From Pseudomonadota bacterium (GTDB lineage Bacteria; Pseudomonadota; Alphaproteobacteria; Acetobacterales; Acetobacteraceae): a DNA stretch of 24,252 nucleotides. The stretch spans positions 1-24,252 of the forward strand of contig JAEWCI010000117.1 in assembly GCA_023390705.1 (NCBI GenBank), given 5' to 3'. This document shows, one piece after another, positions 14,320 to 23,186 of the stretch. Made by a program: the position numbers and the translations under genes. Under the pieces are notes generated by a model that worked only from the letters and a program-made list of their open reading frames with translations, did no database searches and had not been told where the DNA came from. Within the stretch, counting starts at the first letter, position 1. Every line of letters begins with the position of its first letter.

Positions 14320-17300
14320 CTAGCTTTCCTTGCCTTCGGCCGGCTTCCTGCCGGCCCGGTGAGATGAACGAGCCGTGGTGCTTTTCTGCTTCTTCGCAGC
14401 GGGCCGGGTGTTCTCCCCGGCTTGCCTGGCCGGCGCGTCGGCAACCGGCGCGCCCTTCAGTTGCGCCGAAACCTCGCGCAGGTAGTCGCGCTGAAGCCCC
14501 AGCGTCCGCTCCTTCAGGCCGAAGGCCCTGCCCGCCAGGGCATGAACCTGGGCGATCTCGGCGACATGCCGGTCGGCGTTCAGCGCATGGGTCACGCTTT
14601 GCGCATGGCGACGGTGCACGTTCAGCGCCTCGGCCTCATAGGCAATGCGGGCACCCGGCTCCGCAAGCGCTTCAAGATAGAGCCGCCAGTCGCCGGCCAT
14701 CCTGTAGCCGCGCAGGTCCTCGCCGCAACGGTCCAGCGCGCGCAGCAGCGCATCCCGCCGCCACACCACGGCGCTGACATTCAGGATGAGGTTCTTCACC
14801 GACAGGAAGCGCTCGACGAATTCGGGCGCCTCGAACACCTGGCTGCGGGTCAGCGCATTGGGCTCGACCGTTGCGTAATAGGGCTTGTAGCTCGGCCCCA
14901 GCGGCTTGCCGTCGCTGTCTATCGCCCGCGAATCGCAGAAGGCGAAGCGCACCTCCGGGTCGGCCCGCAGCGGTGCCAGAAGCCGGTCCAGCAAGGCCGG
15001 GTCCGCAAGGTCGTCCGCCTCCGCGATCCAGAGGAAATCGCCGGTCGCGGTTTCGGCGGCCTTGCGCCATTGCGCGAAGACCGAACCCGAATTCGTGGTG
15101 TTCGGCAGCAGCCGCACATGCCGCCGCCACTCCGCGGCCACTTCCGGAATCACCGCCAGGCTGTTGTCGGTCGAACAATCGTCGAGGACGACGACTTCCT
15201 GCACCGGATAGGTCTGCGCGAAGATGGAACCGAGGCGGGACGGCATGTAGCGTTCGTAGTTGTAGTTCGGCACGGCGACCGAAACCTTCGCCAGATCCGG
15301 CATGCCCAGTTCAAGCAGCCGCCACACATACCCCTTCCAGGGAAAGCGGTGGGCCATCAGCTCCTGGCGCGCCAGCCTCCGCTCCGCGGCGCCGGGCCGC
15401 GCGACGAACTCCTGCCGCAAGGCATTCGCCATCGCCAGCACATCGCCATAGGGCAGGTTGATGCCCACGCCGTGCTCTCGCAGCAGGTCCGGGATGCCGC
15501 CGGAACGCTCGAAGGCGACAACCGGCACGCCCGCGCTCAACGCCTCCAGCGCCACCGAAGGGAAGGGATCCTCCCGCGAGGTAAGGGCGAAGGCGTCCGC
15601 GACCGAGAAATAGGCCGCGACATCGTCCGTGAAGCCGGGCAGATGGAAGGTGCCGCCCGCAATGGCGTCATCCAGTTCCTGCCCGAGCCACTGGCGGAGC
15701 GTGATATCGATATTGCCCAGCCAGCAGAAATGCGTCCGCGGCCCGTCCTTGTCCTGCAGCAACCGCCACAACTGCAGGAAAAGGTCGAACCCCTTGCGGA
15801 GATCGGCATAGCCGATACCAAGGACCAGCCGCTCTCCCGGCGCGATGCCAAGGCTCGCGCGGGCGCGCTCTGCTGCCTCCTCCGTCGGCGTGATCGGCTT
15901 GTAGACGCCCTGCGGCTGCACATGCAGTTCCGCCTTCGGCGCCTGGACATCGAGTGCCCGCAGAACGGACTCGCGCACGAATGCGGCGGGAAACACCACG
16001 TTCCGCGCGTAGCGGAGCGCCGCCTGCGCATCGAGAGTGAAGTTCTTCTCCTCGATGATGCGCGGCAGTTCATGCACGAGCATCGTGCAGGCGATGCCGA
16101 GATCGGCCGCCGGCTTCACGGCCGAAGCGGCAGCCGTGGTATTCACAAGGGCGGTGGAGAAGCCCCGGTCGCGGAAATCCGCGAGGCGCGAGCGCAGCTC
16201 GGACCGGTCGGTCAGCACCGATACCGGCGCAATCTCCTCATACTGCTTCTCCAGCCGGCCTCCTTCGAGGAGGAGATACTGGATCTCGACACCGAACTGC
16301 CGGCGCAGCGTTTCGCCGATGCGCAACAGAAGCTCCTGCGCGCCATGCGGATGGGCGTCATGCCCGATCAGCAGCATGCGCCGCTGGTCGCCCGTGCGGC
16401 GCGCAAGGCCGGCAACGGCCCGGCCCGTGGCGTTCAGATACGCCGCGCCGAAATGCACATCCGGTTCCAGATAGGCGGCCTCTGCCCACTCGTTCCAGGC
16501 ATTCACGCAGACGAGCGGCTCACCGAAGAACGGATGCTCACCGGCCATTGCAACGAGCCGGGACAGCCACGCCTCGTATTTCGCTGGCGTGGAGCCCTGC
16601 ACGACCATGCCGGCGCCCTGGCGTCGTGCGTCGTTGTCCCAACTGGGGATCGCGCATTTGATAAGGGGAAATGCCGGTACCGGCTCATCAACCGATTTCT
16701 GCACGATGGTGTCGTATGGCACCACCTGCGCGGTGAAGTCCGGGTCCAGGATTTCAAGTTGGTCATTCACCGGCGGAACGCCAGCCGCCAGCTTGTGCGG
16801 CGGGAATTCGATCGCTCCGTCCAGGCCGAATTCGGTCGGGTCGGTGTCGCCGAAGCCCTGCGCCATGATGAGAATCGGGTCTTCCTTGAAGCCGTCCCGA
16901 AACATGGCGCGCCAGCGCTCGATGGTCTCCCGCGGCTCCGGTATCAGCCGGGGCCGGTAGACCATCAGAAGCGGCCGGCCACCTTCGAGCCGGATATAGC
17001 GCTCATCCCGGAAGTGGCGCGCGAATTCCGCGACCATCTTCTCATCATCCTGGGGCCGGTAATCCTGCGAGATGAGCACCTCGCGCTCGAACCCGTCCCA
17101 CCGCCTCGTCCAATTCTCGTTGGCCCACATCAGGCAGAACGGCATGTCGATGGAGCGGTCGGCAAGGAATTGCTCGATCGGGCGCTCCATCAGGCGGCGC
17201 CCGTTGAACCAGTAGTAATAGAAAACGAAGCCGAACACGCCCCCGGCCCGCGCCATTTGCGCCTGCCGCCGCATGGATGCCGCGTTTTCCAGATTGTAGT

Positions 17301-18303
17301 GCCCAAGATCGCGCGGGATGCGCGGCTGGTAGTGACCCTTGAATCTGGGAAGGGCCCTTGCAACGTTCGTCCACTCGGTGAAGCCGGTGCCCCACCACTC
17401 GTTGTTTTCGGCGAAGGCGTGGAACTGCGGCAGGTAGTAGGCCAGGACCTTGGCCCTGCGGGAAGCACCTGCCGGCAAGGGTTGAAAGACCTCGAACTGA
17501 GGCCCCGCCGCGGCGAAACGCTTCACCTCGCGCGGAACAGTAGCCTCGTCTTCCGGCATCCGCCCCACAATGCCGGGCTTGCTCTTGTGCTCCAGCCAAT
17601 GCAGGAACGGATTTTTCGACAGGTCGCCGTTCAGGTATCTGCGGGCATAGAACTTGACATCGAATTCCGCCGAAGGATTGCGCCCTTCCCTGAAGCCGCT
17701 TTCAAGGAAATGGCGAAATGGATCAACCTGCGCCGCCAGGATGTCCGGATTGTTGTGGGTGTAGAATTCCACGTCGAAATCTGGAATTGGACTGACGCGG
17801 CCGAACCTGCATTCCCTCAGATAATGTGCCAGCGCGCTGGCACCTTCGGGTATGTCGTACTGATTTCGGTACCATTCGGTATTGAAAAAGGGTCCAGGCT
17901 GACGCCCCTCCTGATCGCCGTGCATCGCAAAATGAAAGAGAGGCTGCATCCCGGCCGCCCGGATGTCCGGATACCTGTCCAGATACCACTGCGGCTCAAA
18001 GTAGAAATTCGGCCGCCGACCTTCCGCACAGCCCGCATCGAAAAAATGCGCAAGCGGTGGAACACCCGCGGCCTCGATATCCGGGTTCGAGGAACGATAG
18101 TAGTCAAGGTCGAACAGGCCGCTCGCCCCCACGATCCGCATCTGCTCGGCGCGCTGATTATCAACCAGCGCGACGGCAACCTCTGCCTCTAGGGGCCCAG
18201 CTTCCATTCCAGGGGGGCTTTCCTGGTCCTGCCTGGGGGCGGGCTGGCGGCCTCCGGCAGCGGAACCTTTGCGGCGCACCATTTCGGCAAGGAAGTCCGA
18301 CAT
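14320..18303 (-). CDS. Multidomain glycan enzyme: NPD/EGR repeats, WbsX-like, GT4-like and GT2-like domains
   Basis: The 1327-residue protein has four recognisable regions. Residues 64-244 hold five ~36-residue repeats (N-P-D ... H-F-x3-G-x2-E-G-R). Residues about 282-635 match the WbsX-type (GH99-like) family of O-antigen clusters: LAYYLPQFH (287-295), WWGTGFTEWTNV (303-314), WANENWTRRWDG (393-404) and NAWNEWAEAAYLEPD (601-615). Residues about 640-985 look like a GT4 glycosyltransferase, with RKGFD (834-838) and the DPFPSVALEA loop (912-921) before G-V-P-V-V-A-F. Residues about 1007-1230 look like a GT2 domain, with VSVAVPNYNYERYM (1007-1020), LDDCSTDNS (1040-1048) and EADD (1095-1098) as metal-binding motif. 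The last ~40 residues are Lys/Arg/Ala-rich. No signal peptide. The ATG at 18303 is preferred to one at 18381 because TTGGAG lies just upstream. It is the first gene of the minus-strand glycan cluster. It probably builds several linkages of a surface glycan; substrates unknown. Confidence 0.85.
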   Translation of the reverse strand: MSDFLAEMVRRKGSAAGGRQPAPRQDQESPPGMEAGPLEAEVAVALVDNQRAEQMRIVGASGLFDLDYYRSSNPDIEAAGVPPLAHFFDAGCAEGRRPNFYFEPQWYLDRYPDIRAAGMQPLFHFAMHGDQEGRQPGPFFNTEWYRNQYDIPEGASALAHYLRECRFGRVSPIPDFDVEFYTHNNPDILAAQVDPFRHFLESGFREGRNPSAEFDVKFYARRYLNGDLSKNPFLHWLEHKSKPGIVGRMPEDEATVPREVKRFAAAGPQFEVFQPLPAGASRRAKVLAYYLPQFHAFAENNEWWGTGFTEWTNVARALPRFKGHYQPRIPRDLGHYNLENAASMRRQAQMARAGGVFGFVFYYYWFNGRRLMERPIEQFLADRSIDMPFCLMWANENWTRRWDGFEREVLISQDYRPQDDEKMVAEFARHFRDERYIRLEGGRPLLMVYRPRLIPEPRETIERWRAMFRDGFKEDPILIMAQGFGDTDPTEFGLDGAIEFPPHKLAAGVPPVNDQLEILDPDFTAQVVPYDTIVQKSVDEPVPAFPLIKCAIPSWDNDARRQGAGMVVQGSTPAKYEAWLSRLVAMAGEHPFFGEPLVCVNAWNEWAEAAYLEPDVHFGAAYLNATGRAVAGLARRTGDQRRMLLIGHDAHPHGAQELLLRIGETLRRQFGVEIQYLLLEGGRLEKQYEEIAPVSVLTDRSELRSRLADFRDRGFSTALVNTTAAASAVKPAADLGIACTMLVHELPRIIEEKNFTLDAQAALRYARNVVFPAAFVRESVLRALDVQAPKAELHVQPQGVYKPITPTEEAAERARASLGIAPGERLVLGIGYADLRKGFDLFLQLWRLLQDKDGPRTHFCWLGNIDITLRQWLGQELDDAIAGGTFHLPGFTDDVAAYFSVADAFALTSREDPFPSVALEALSAGVPVVAFERSGGIPDLLREHGVGINLPYGDVLAMANALRQEFVARPGAAERRLARQELMAHRFPWKGYVWRLLELGMPDLAKVSVAVPNYNYERYMPSRLGSIFAQTYPVQEVVVLDDCSTDNSLAVIPEVAAEWRRHVRLLPNTTNSGSVFAQWRKAAETATGDFLWIAEADDLADPALLDRLLAPLRADPEVRFAFCDSRAIDSDGKPLGPSYKPYYATVEPNALTRSQVFEAPEFVERFLSVKNLILNVSAVVWRRDALLRALDRCGEDLRGYRMAGDWRLYLEALAEPGARIAYEAEALNVHRRHAQSVTHALNADRHVAEIAQVHALAGRAFGLKERTLGLQRDYLREVSAQLKGAPVADAPARQAGENTRPAAKKQKSTTARSSHRAGRKPAEGKES
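17572..18114 (-). repeat. Five ~36-residue NPD / HF-x3-G-x2-EGR protein repeats
   Basis: Units begin at F-D-L-D-Y-Y, F-E-P-Q-W-Y, F-N-T-E-W-Y, F-D-V-E-F-Y and F-D-V-K-F-Y. Each continues through a P-D-I-x-A-A-type turn (changed in the third and fifth) to H-F/Y/W-x3-G-x2-E-G-R or a degenerate form of it. The third and fifth units lack the exact E-G-R. The related 147-residue protein next door carries two more copies. Confidence 0.8.
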
Positions 18304-19075
18304 CTGGCTCCAACAATGCTGAAAGTCTTGTAGGGGAAGGTTCGACGCGCTGTACGGGTATAGAACCCGTTTCCATGCCACGCGCCGATATACATCCTGG
18401 ACGAGCGATCTTCAACCAAAGGACGTGATCTGCCTGGCAAGCTTCCGCCGTCGAGACGGTCGGTATCATTTCGGGCAGGCTAAGCCGCCGGCCACCGCGG
18501 CTGTGACTGGGGCGCCCTCAGCCGATGGCCCATATAGCCGCACCGAACCGACGAGGGTGAAGATCCCGGAACAGCGCTGACGAAGGTGGTCGGCGGTTCC
18601 GCCGGAATCGCATCATGAAAATACTATGACGGAGTAGAAGCCGCCGGCTTCGTGAGCAACCGGGCAGAGTTTCGCTGACCCAAACGAATGCTGGGCGGAA
18701 GAAGTCCCAGCTTGCGCCAAACCCGCCCATGCCTTGCGGCAGCGGCCGCCAGGGCTGCGATCCCGGGTTCCGGAAAGCACAATGTGGCATAGTGGCTGCG
18801 GAGCCATAATACCGAAATGCTTGCGAACGGTCGCCCCTGATGCTACCTATGATTGGGTATCAGCCGCCTGGTCATCCCTGCATTCTTGTTCCGATACTGG
18901 CAAGATCCAAGCAACAGGGGCGGCTCGCTCAGTCCGCGCGCCTCATGACTTATGAAATGATCAAGAATCCGGCCACTGCCTTGAAACGCGGCGCCAGGTA
19001 CGAGCACGTGAAACCAGCCAATCCCAATCTATCTGCGGCAGCCCTGACAGGGGGATGCGGAGCGAGGAATTTGCA
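18304..19075. other. Divergent intergenic region, 772 bp
   Basis: This gap separates the minus-strand glycan cluster from the + strand secretion operon and should carry promoters for both. G+C is visibly lower than in the flanking genes. Small hairpins are present at 18354-18370 (ACGGGT/ACCCGT, in the leader of the WbsX-like gene) and 18637-18651 (GAAGCC/GGCTTC). A TATGAT box at 18848-18853 on the + strand lacks a good -35 box at normal spacing. Frames on both strands lack a Shine-Dalgarno plus family resemblance, so I call no gene, though a small RNA or a short unrecognised gene cannot be excluded. Confidence 0.6.
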
Positions 19076-19762
19076 ATGAGCGAGGTTTCGGCCGATACGG
19101 CGCCAGCATACCAGCGCGCCAAAGAGGCATCGGCTTCCGATATCCGAGGTCTGCTGGACAATGCCACGACCGACCGTCTCTACGGCTGGGCATTCGACGC
19201 CGCGCATCCCGGTGCGCGGCTGCAGGTCGAACTTCGGGTGGCCGGCAGCACGGTGGCTACCACGATCGCCGACCTGCCACGCCCGGACCTGGCGCAGAAC
19301 GGCATTGGGGATGGCTGCCACGCCTTCGAATTTCCCTTGACCCAGGATCTGCTGGAGCGACGCGCGGAACTCTCGCTGGCGGTCATCGGAGGGGACGGCC
19401 GGGAACTCCCCATTCCGGTCCGGCTCCACATGCCGGAGCCGGACCTGCCCTCCACTGTCAGGTCGCTGGCCGGGGAACAGCGAAGGCTGCGGGAAGCGAC
19501 GCAGGCACTCGGCAAGCAGTTGGAGCAGTTGCCGGATTACAGCCTGCTGCAGCAGGCCATCACCCAACAAGCCGAATTGGGTGAACGGCTGGGCGCGCTG
19601 GAGCTGTGGCTGGCGCGCCTTGACCGGCGCCTGGCCGAATTGCCGGAAAGCACGCCACCTCGCCAGAGTCGGCTGGACCCCTGGCAGTTCGGCCTGTTTG
19701 CCGTGCTCCTCCTGGCGCTGCTGGCGGCCCTCGGCGCGACCTTCGCCCTTCGGGCAGGCTGA
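19076..19762 (+). CDS. Tail-anchored protein with GWAxD-type domain and coiled coil, first gene of the secretion operon
   Basis: The 228-residue protein shows three parts. Residues about 24-118 form a beta-rich domain with G-L-L-D, YGWAFDAAHPGARLQVELRV (36-55) and RPDLAQNGIGDGCHAFEF (69-86). I know this pattern from large glycosyltransferase-type proteins of Rhodospirillales, but no function is established for it. Residues about 130-190 are Leu/Glu/Gln/Arg-rich and probably a coiled coil. Residues 205-225 are one hydrophobic segment followed by only three residues, typical of a tail anchor that would leave the bulk in the cytoplasm. The ATG at 19076 has GAGGA seven bases upstream; the in-frame ATG at 19055 has its G-run directly against it. 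The stop overlaps the next start (TGATG), so it is co-translated with the ABC exporter. A role as exporter accessory or cargo adaptor is inferred. Confidence 0.75.
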   Translation: MSEVSADTAPAYQRAKEASASDIRGLLDNATTDRLYGWAFDAAHPGARLQVELRVAGSTVATTIADLPRPDLAQNGIGDGCHAFEFPLTQDLLERRAELSLAVIGGDGRELPIPVRLHMPEPDLPSTVRSLAGEQRRLREATQALGKQLEQLPDYSLLQQAITQQAELGERLGALELWLARLDRRLAELPESTPPRQSRLDPWQFGLFAVLLLALLAALGATFALRAG

Positions 19763-21471
19763 TGACAGCACCGCCTCGTGCCGGCCAGCAGGCTGCGGCA
19801 TTGCGGGACGCGATCGCCGCGGTGCGGAAGGAGGTCGCGGGGCTGATCAGGCTCGCCATCCTGCTTGGCGTCATCGGCGCACTGCTGTCCTTCGCCACGG
19901 TCTATGGGCGGATCATGGTATACAGCCTGGCCCTGCCTGCCAGCAGCAATACCACCCTGATAGCCCTGGGCGGTGTGCTCTGCCTTTGCGCTGCCCTCTT
20001 CACCTGTGTTCATCATCTGCGCGACTGGGCCCTGATTGCCATCGGCAACGGCGTCAGCCGTCGCCTCGCCATACCAGCGCTCCTCGCCGCCGCCGAGGTG
20101 CGTGGCCGGCCGGAGGACACCGCCCGCCAGGCGCTGCATGACCTGGAAGAGGTGAAGCGCTGGGTTGCCGGCCCGACGGTGGCAGTCATTCTGGATGGCG
20201 GCCTGGTGCTCCTCTACGTGGCCCTTCTCCTGCTGATACACTGGAGCCTCGCCGTCGCCGCCCTGGTCGGCTCCGGCATGGCCGCGCTGATCAGCCTGTG
20301 GTCGCATCACAGCCTGTATCCGCGGCTGCCCCAGGTGAACGCCCTGCGCGCCGGAGCCATGCAGGTGGTGTCCGATGCGATCGCCCAGGCCGAGGCGGTG
20401 GAGGCCATGGGTATGCGCGCCGCCCTCCTTCGGCGCGGTGCGGGCCTGGAACGGGCCAGCAGTGCCGAGCTGAGCGCCGCACGGCGGCTGATGCGCCGGG
20501 CAGAACTGGCCACCGATTTCCTCAACTCCTTCATGCGCGGCGCCGGCCTCGTCCTGGTCGTCCTCCTGCCCCTCTCCGGCGTGGATCTGGGGCTCAGCCT
20601 GGTCGGCGCCCTGCTGATGATCTCGCTGGTGATGGCCCCCTTCGCCCGGGCCGGGTCCATCATGGAATCCTGGGCCGCCGGCCGCGCAGCCCTGGCAAGG
20701 TTGCAGCAATTGGCGGCCCAGCTCCCGGCGCGGCCGGGCCGGACCGCCGCCTTCACCTGCCCCGAAGGCCTGCTCACGGTCGAGCAACTGACCGTGCTGC
20801 TGCCGGGCATGGCCCGGCCGGTGCTGCGGGACATCAGCCTGGTGGTTTCGCCGGGCGATGTCGTCGGCATCGCCGGGCCGGTCGGCAGCGGCAAGTCCAC
20901 CCTGCTGCGGGCGGTGATCGGCATACTGCGCCCGACCGCGGGCGGGTGCTATCTCGATGGCCACATGACCTGGCAATGGGACCGCACCGACATGGCCCGC
21001 CATGTCGGCTTCCTGCCGCAGGAACTCGGACTGGACGACTGCACGGTCGCCGCGGCGATTGCGCGCCGCGACGAACCGAACATGGTGCTGGTGATCGAAG
21101 CGGCGCGCCGCGCCGGGGCGCATAATTTCATCGTGGACCTCCCCATGGGCTATTCCACGCCGCTTTCGGCCTACAGCCTCTCCGCCGGCCAGCGCCAGCG
21201 CATCGGCCTGGCACGGGCGATCTACGGCCGTCCGCGCATCGTGGTGCTGGATGAGCCGGGTTCCTGGCTCGACCGCAAGGGGGAGGAGGACCTGCTGCGC
21301 CTCTTCGCCTCGCTGAAGGCGGACGGCACTTCGGTGCTGTTCACCTCGCACAACCTGGACCTGGTGAACGCGGCCGATCAGGTGGTACGGATTCAGGGCG
21401 GCACCCGCGCCGGCGCCGGCACCCGGGTGCAGCCCTTGCTGACAGGGCGGCGCGTGGGGAGCTCAGCGTGA
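19762..21471 (+). CDS. Type I secretion ABC half-transporter (TMD-NBD), first of a pair
   Basis: A 569-residue fused membrane-ATPase protein of the PrtD/HlyB class without an N-terminal C39 peptidase domain. Hydrophobic segments lie at about 31-48, 65-83, 140-160, 163-180, 260-275 and 280-295. The nucleotide-binding domain has Walker A GPVGSGKST (372-380), a Q-loop (FLPQ, Gln420), signature LSAGQ (473-477), Walker B IVVLDEP with Glu498, the D-loop S-W-L-D and the switch His530. The signature has Ala in place of the first Gly, and the D-loop has Trp where Ala is usual. These proteins power one-step export of unfolded proteins across both membranes together with an HlyD adaptor and a TolC-type channel. 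The start overlaps the preceding stop by one base and its stop overlaps the next ATG, so expression is tightly coupled. Confidence 0.9.
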   Translation: MTAPPRAGQQAAALRDAIAAVRKEVAGLIRLAILLGVIGALLSFATVYGRIMVYSLALPASSNTTLIALGGVLCLCAALFTCVHHLRDWALIAIGNGVSRRLAIPALLAAAEVRGRPEDTARQALHDLEEVKRWVAGPTVAVILDGGLVLLYVALLLLIHWSLAVAALVGSGMAALISLWSHHSLYPRLPQVNALRAGAMQVVSDAIAQAEAVEAMGMRAALLRRGAGLERASSAELSAARRLMRRAELATDFLNSFMRGAGLVLVVLLPLSGVDLGLSLVGALLMISLVMAPFARAGSIMESWAAGRAALARLQQLAAQLPARPGRTAAFTCPEGLLTVEQLTVLLPGMARPVLRDISLVVSPGDVVGIAGPVGSGKSTLLRAVIGILRPTAGGCYLDGHMTWQWDRTDMARHVGFLPQELGLDDCTVAAAIARRDEPNMVLVIEAARRAGAHNFIVDLPMGYSTPLSAYSLSAGQRQRIGLARAIYGRPRIVVLDEPGSWLDRKGEEDLLRLFASLKADGTSVLFTSHNLDLVNAADQVVRIQGGTRAGAGTRVQPLLTGRRVGSSA

Positions 21472-23186
21472 TGCGTCCGTCGAAGCGCAGCGCGCTGCCG
21501 AAAGGCGGATTGCGGCTCGGCGCGCTGCTCCACGATGCCGGCATCGGCTACGTCACGGGCGCGCTGATCCTCAGCCTTTCGGTCAGCCTGCAGATCATGC
21601 TGCTCGGACTGCCGCTCCTCACCCTGCATGTCTTCGACGGCGTCATGGAAGGGCGCAATTTCGATACGCTGATCTTCCTGAGCCTGCTCTTCCTGTGTTC
21701 CATCATTCTCGCCTCGCTCTTCCGCTTCCTGCGGACCGCGCTTCTGCATGTCATCGCCGAACGGCTCGACCGCATGCTGTTCCTTCGCGTTGCTTCCGCC
21801 GCGATGGTGCTGGGGCGACGTGACCAGATGGATGCGGCCGCCACCATGGTGCAGGACTTCGAGGAGGTCCGGCGGTTCGCCGGCAGTCACGCCATCAGCG
21901 ACTGGGTGGATCTTGTCACCGTCCCGGTGGTGCTGGTCTTCCTCTTCATGCTGCACCCGATCTACGGCGCCATTGCCGTCCTCGGCTGCGGCCTGCTTGC
22001 TCTCCTAAGCCGGATAACGGACCGGGTCAGCAAGCAGCAACTGAAGCAGGCGAGCATGCTGCGGGCCCGGGCGGCGAACCGGCTGGCCCTCCGCCTGGGC
22101 AAGCCCGACGAGTTGGAGGGCCTGGGCCTGTTGCCGGCCGTGCTGCGCCGCTGGCGCCCGCTGCACGCCCAGGCCCTGGCAGCGGAGGAGGAAGCCGACC
22201 GCCGCAGCAAGGCGCTGCAGGGCTTCTCGACCTTCGTGCAGACCCTCGTACCGATGAGTGTCTTCCTCGTCGGGGGCTGGCTGGTGATCCAGCAGCATGC
22301 GGCGCCCGGCAGCATCATGGCGGCCAGCCTGCTGCTTGGGCTGGCCCTTGCCCCCTTCAGCCACCTGGCACAGAATTGGTATGCCTGGACCATGGCGCGG
22401 GTCAGCTATCAGCGGCTCAGCCAGGCAATGGCCGAGGCGGTGGCGAAGCCACTTGGCGAGCCTGGCTCCGGCAATGCCGATGGCATCGAACTGGATGGCG
22501 TCACGCTCAGCGTGCCAGGCCGGCCACATCCCCTGGTGGCCGGGCTGGACCTGCGGATCGCCCCTGGCCGGGTGCTGCTGGTGACCGGGCCGAACGGGGT
22601 CGGCAAGTCAACGCTGCTGCGCTGCCTGATCGGCCTACATCCCACCGCCGCGGGCCATGTGCTGCTGGATGGCCAGGACGTGCATGCCGCAGCGCGGGAG
22701 GAGATCGGGCCGCGCATCGGCTATCTCGGCCAGCGCCCGCAACTGCTTCAGGGCAGCGTGATGGACAACATCGCGCGCTTCACCGGCCGCGCCGCGGATG
22801 CGGTGGCTGCCGCCCGCCTGGCCGGGGTGCATAACATCATCGGCCGCTGGCCGCATGGCTATGCCACGCCCGCCGGCGCCGGCAGCGGTCTTTCGGGCGG
22901 GCAGCAGCGCCTTGTCGCCTTGGCCCGGGCCCTGTTCGGCGTGCCACGACTGATCGTCCTCGACGAACCCGAAGCGGCGCTGGACGACAACGCCGTCGCG
23001 ACGCTGCGCAACACGGTGCAGGAACTGCGCCAAAGGGGCGCCGTGGTCGTGCTGGTCAGCCACCAGCCCGCAAGCTGGCAGAACATCGCCGACGAGGAGC
23101 TGCACCTGTTCGGCAACGGGCGCTGGGCGCTCGTCCCCCTCGGCCCTGAGAACGAGGCCGACAGCCTGAACGAGACCGAGGCATGA
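21471..23186 (+). CDS. Type I secretion ABC half-transporter (TMD-NBD), second of a pair
   Basis: A 571-residue PrtD-like protein, distinct in sequence from the one encoded just upstream. The membrane domain spans about residues 25-310, with an L-P-L-L-T-L-H-V-F-D segment like the L-P-x-Y-x-x-Q-V-Y-D segment of PrtD-type exporters. The ATPase domain has Walker A GPNGVGKST (373-381), canonical signature LSGGQ (474-478), Walker B LIVLDEP with Glu499, and the switch His531. No C39 peptidase domain. The start could be the GTG at 21468 (GTGA overlap) or the ATG at 21471 (TGATG overlap); GGGGAG serves both, and the ATG is preferred. Two adjacent complete half-transporters suggest a heterodimer, with this one holding the canonical signature. 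The downstream HlyD gene overlaps by four bases. Confidence 0.9.
   Translation: MRPSKRSALPKGGLRLGALLHDAGIGYVTGALILSLSVSLQIMLLGLPLLTLHVFDGVMEGRNFDTLIFLSLLFLCSIILASLFRFLRTALLHVIAERLDRMLFLRVASAAMVLGRRDQMDAAATMVQDFEEVRRFAGSHAISDWVDLVTVPVVLVFLFMLHPIYGAIAVLGCGLLALLSRITDRVSKQQLKQASMLRARAANRLALRLGKPDELEGLGLLPAVLRRWRPLHAQALAAEEEADRRSKALQGFSTFVQTLVPMSVFLVGGWLVIQQHAAPGSIMAASLLLGLALAPFSHLAQNWYAWTMARVSYQRLSQAMAEAVAKPLGEPGSGNADGIELDGVTLSVPGRPHPLVAGLDLRIAPGRVLLVTGPNGVGKSTLLRCLIGLHPTAAGHVLLDGQDVHAAAREEIGPRIGYLGQRPQLLQGSVMDNIARFTGRAADAVAAARLAGVHNIIGRWPHGYATPAGAGSGLSGGQQRLVALARALFGVPRLIVLDEPEAALDDNAVATLRNTVQELRQRGAVVVLVSHQPASWQNIADEELHLFGNGRWALVPLGPENEADSLNETEA

Noticed and set aside
14422..18192. 1256-codon open frame on the + strand opposite the WbsX-like multi-enzyme gene
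   Set aside because: Its translation is low-complexity and shows no domain, while the opposite strand has four recognisable domains over the same bases. Long antisense frames are expected in high-GC genes.
18350..18372. Sequence resembling a tRNA T-arm stem (CGGGT...ACCCG)
   Set aside because: The loop lacks the conserved TTCRA sequence, and no acceptor, D-arm or anticodon arm can be folded around it.
18840..19079. 79-codon + strand frame in the divergent intergenic region
   Set aside because: It overlaps the start and Shine-Dalgarno of the secretion operon's first gene, lacks a ribosome site and resembles no family.
19537..21351. 604-codon minus-strand frame opposite the first ABC transporter gene
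   Set aside because: Composition is His/Gln/Gly-rich shadow coding; the + strand has intact Walker A, signature and Walker B motifs.
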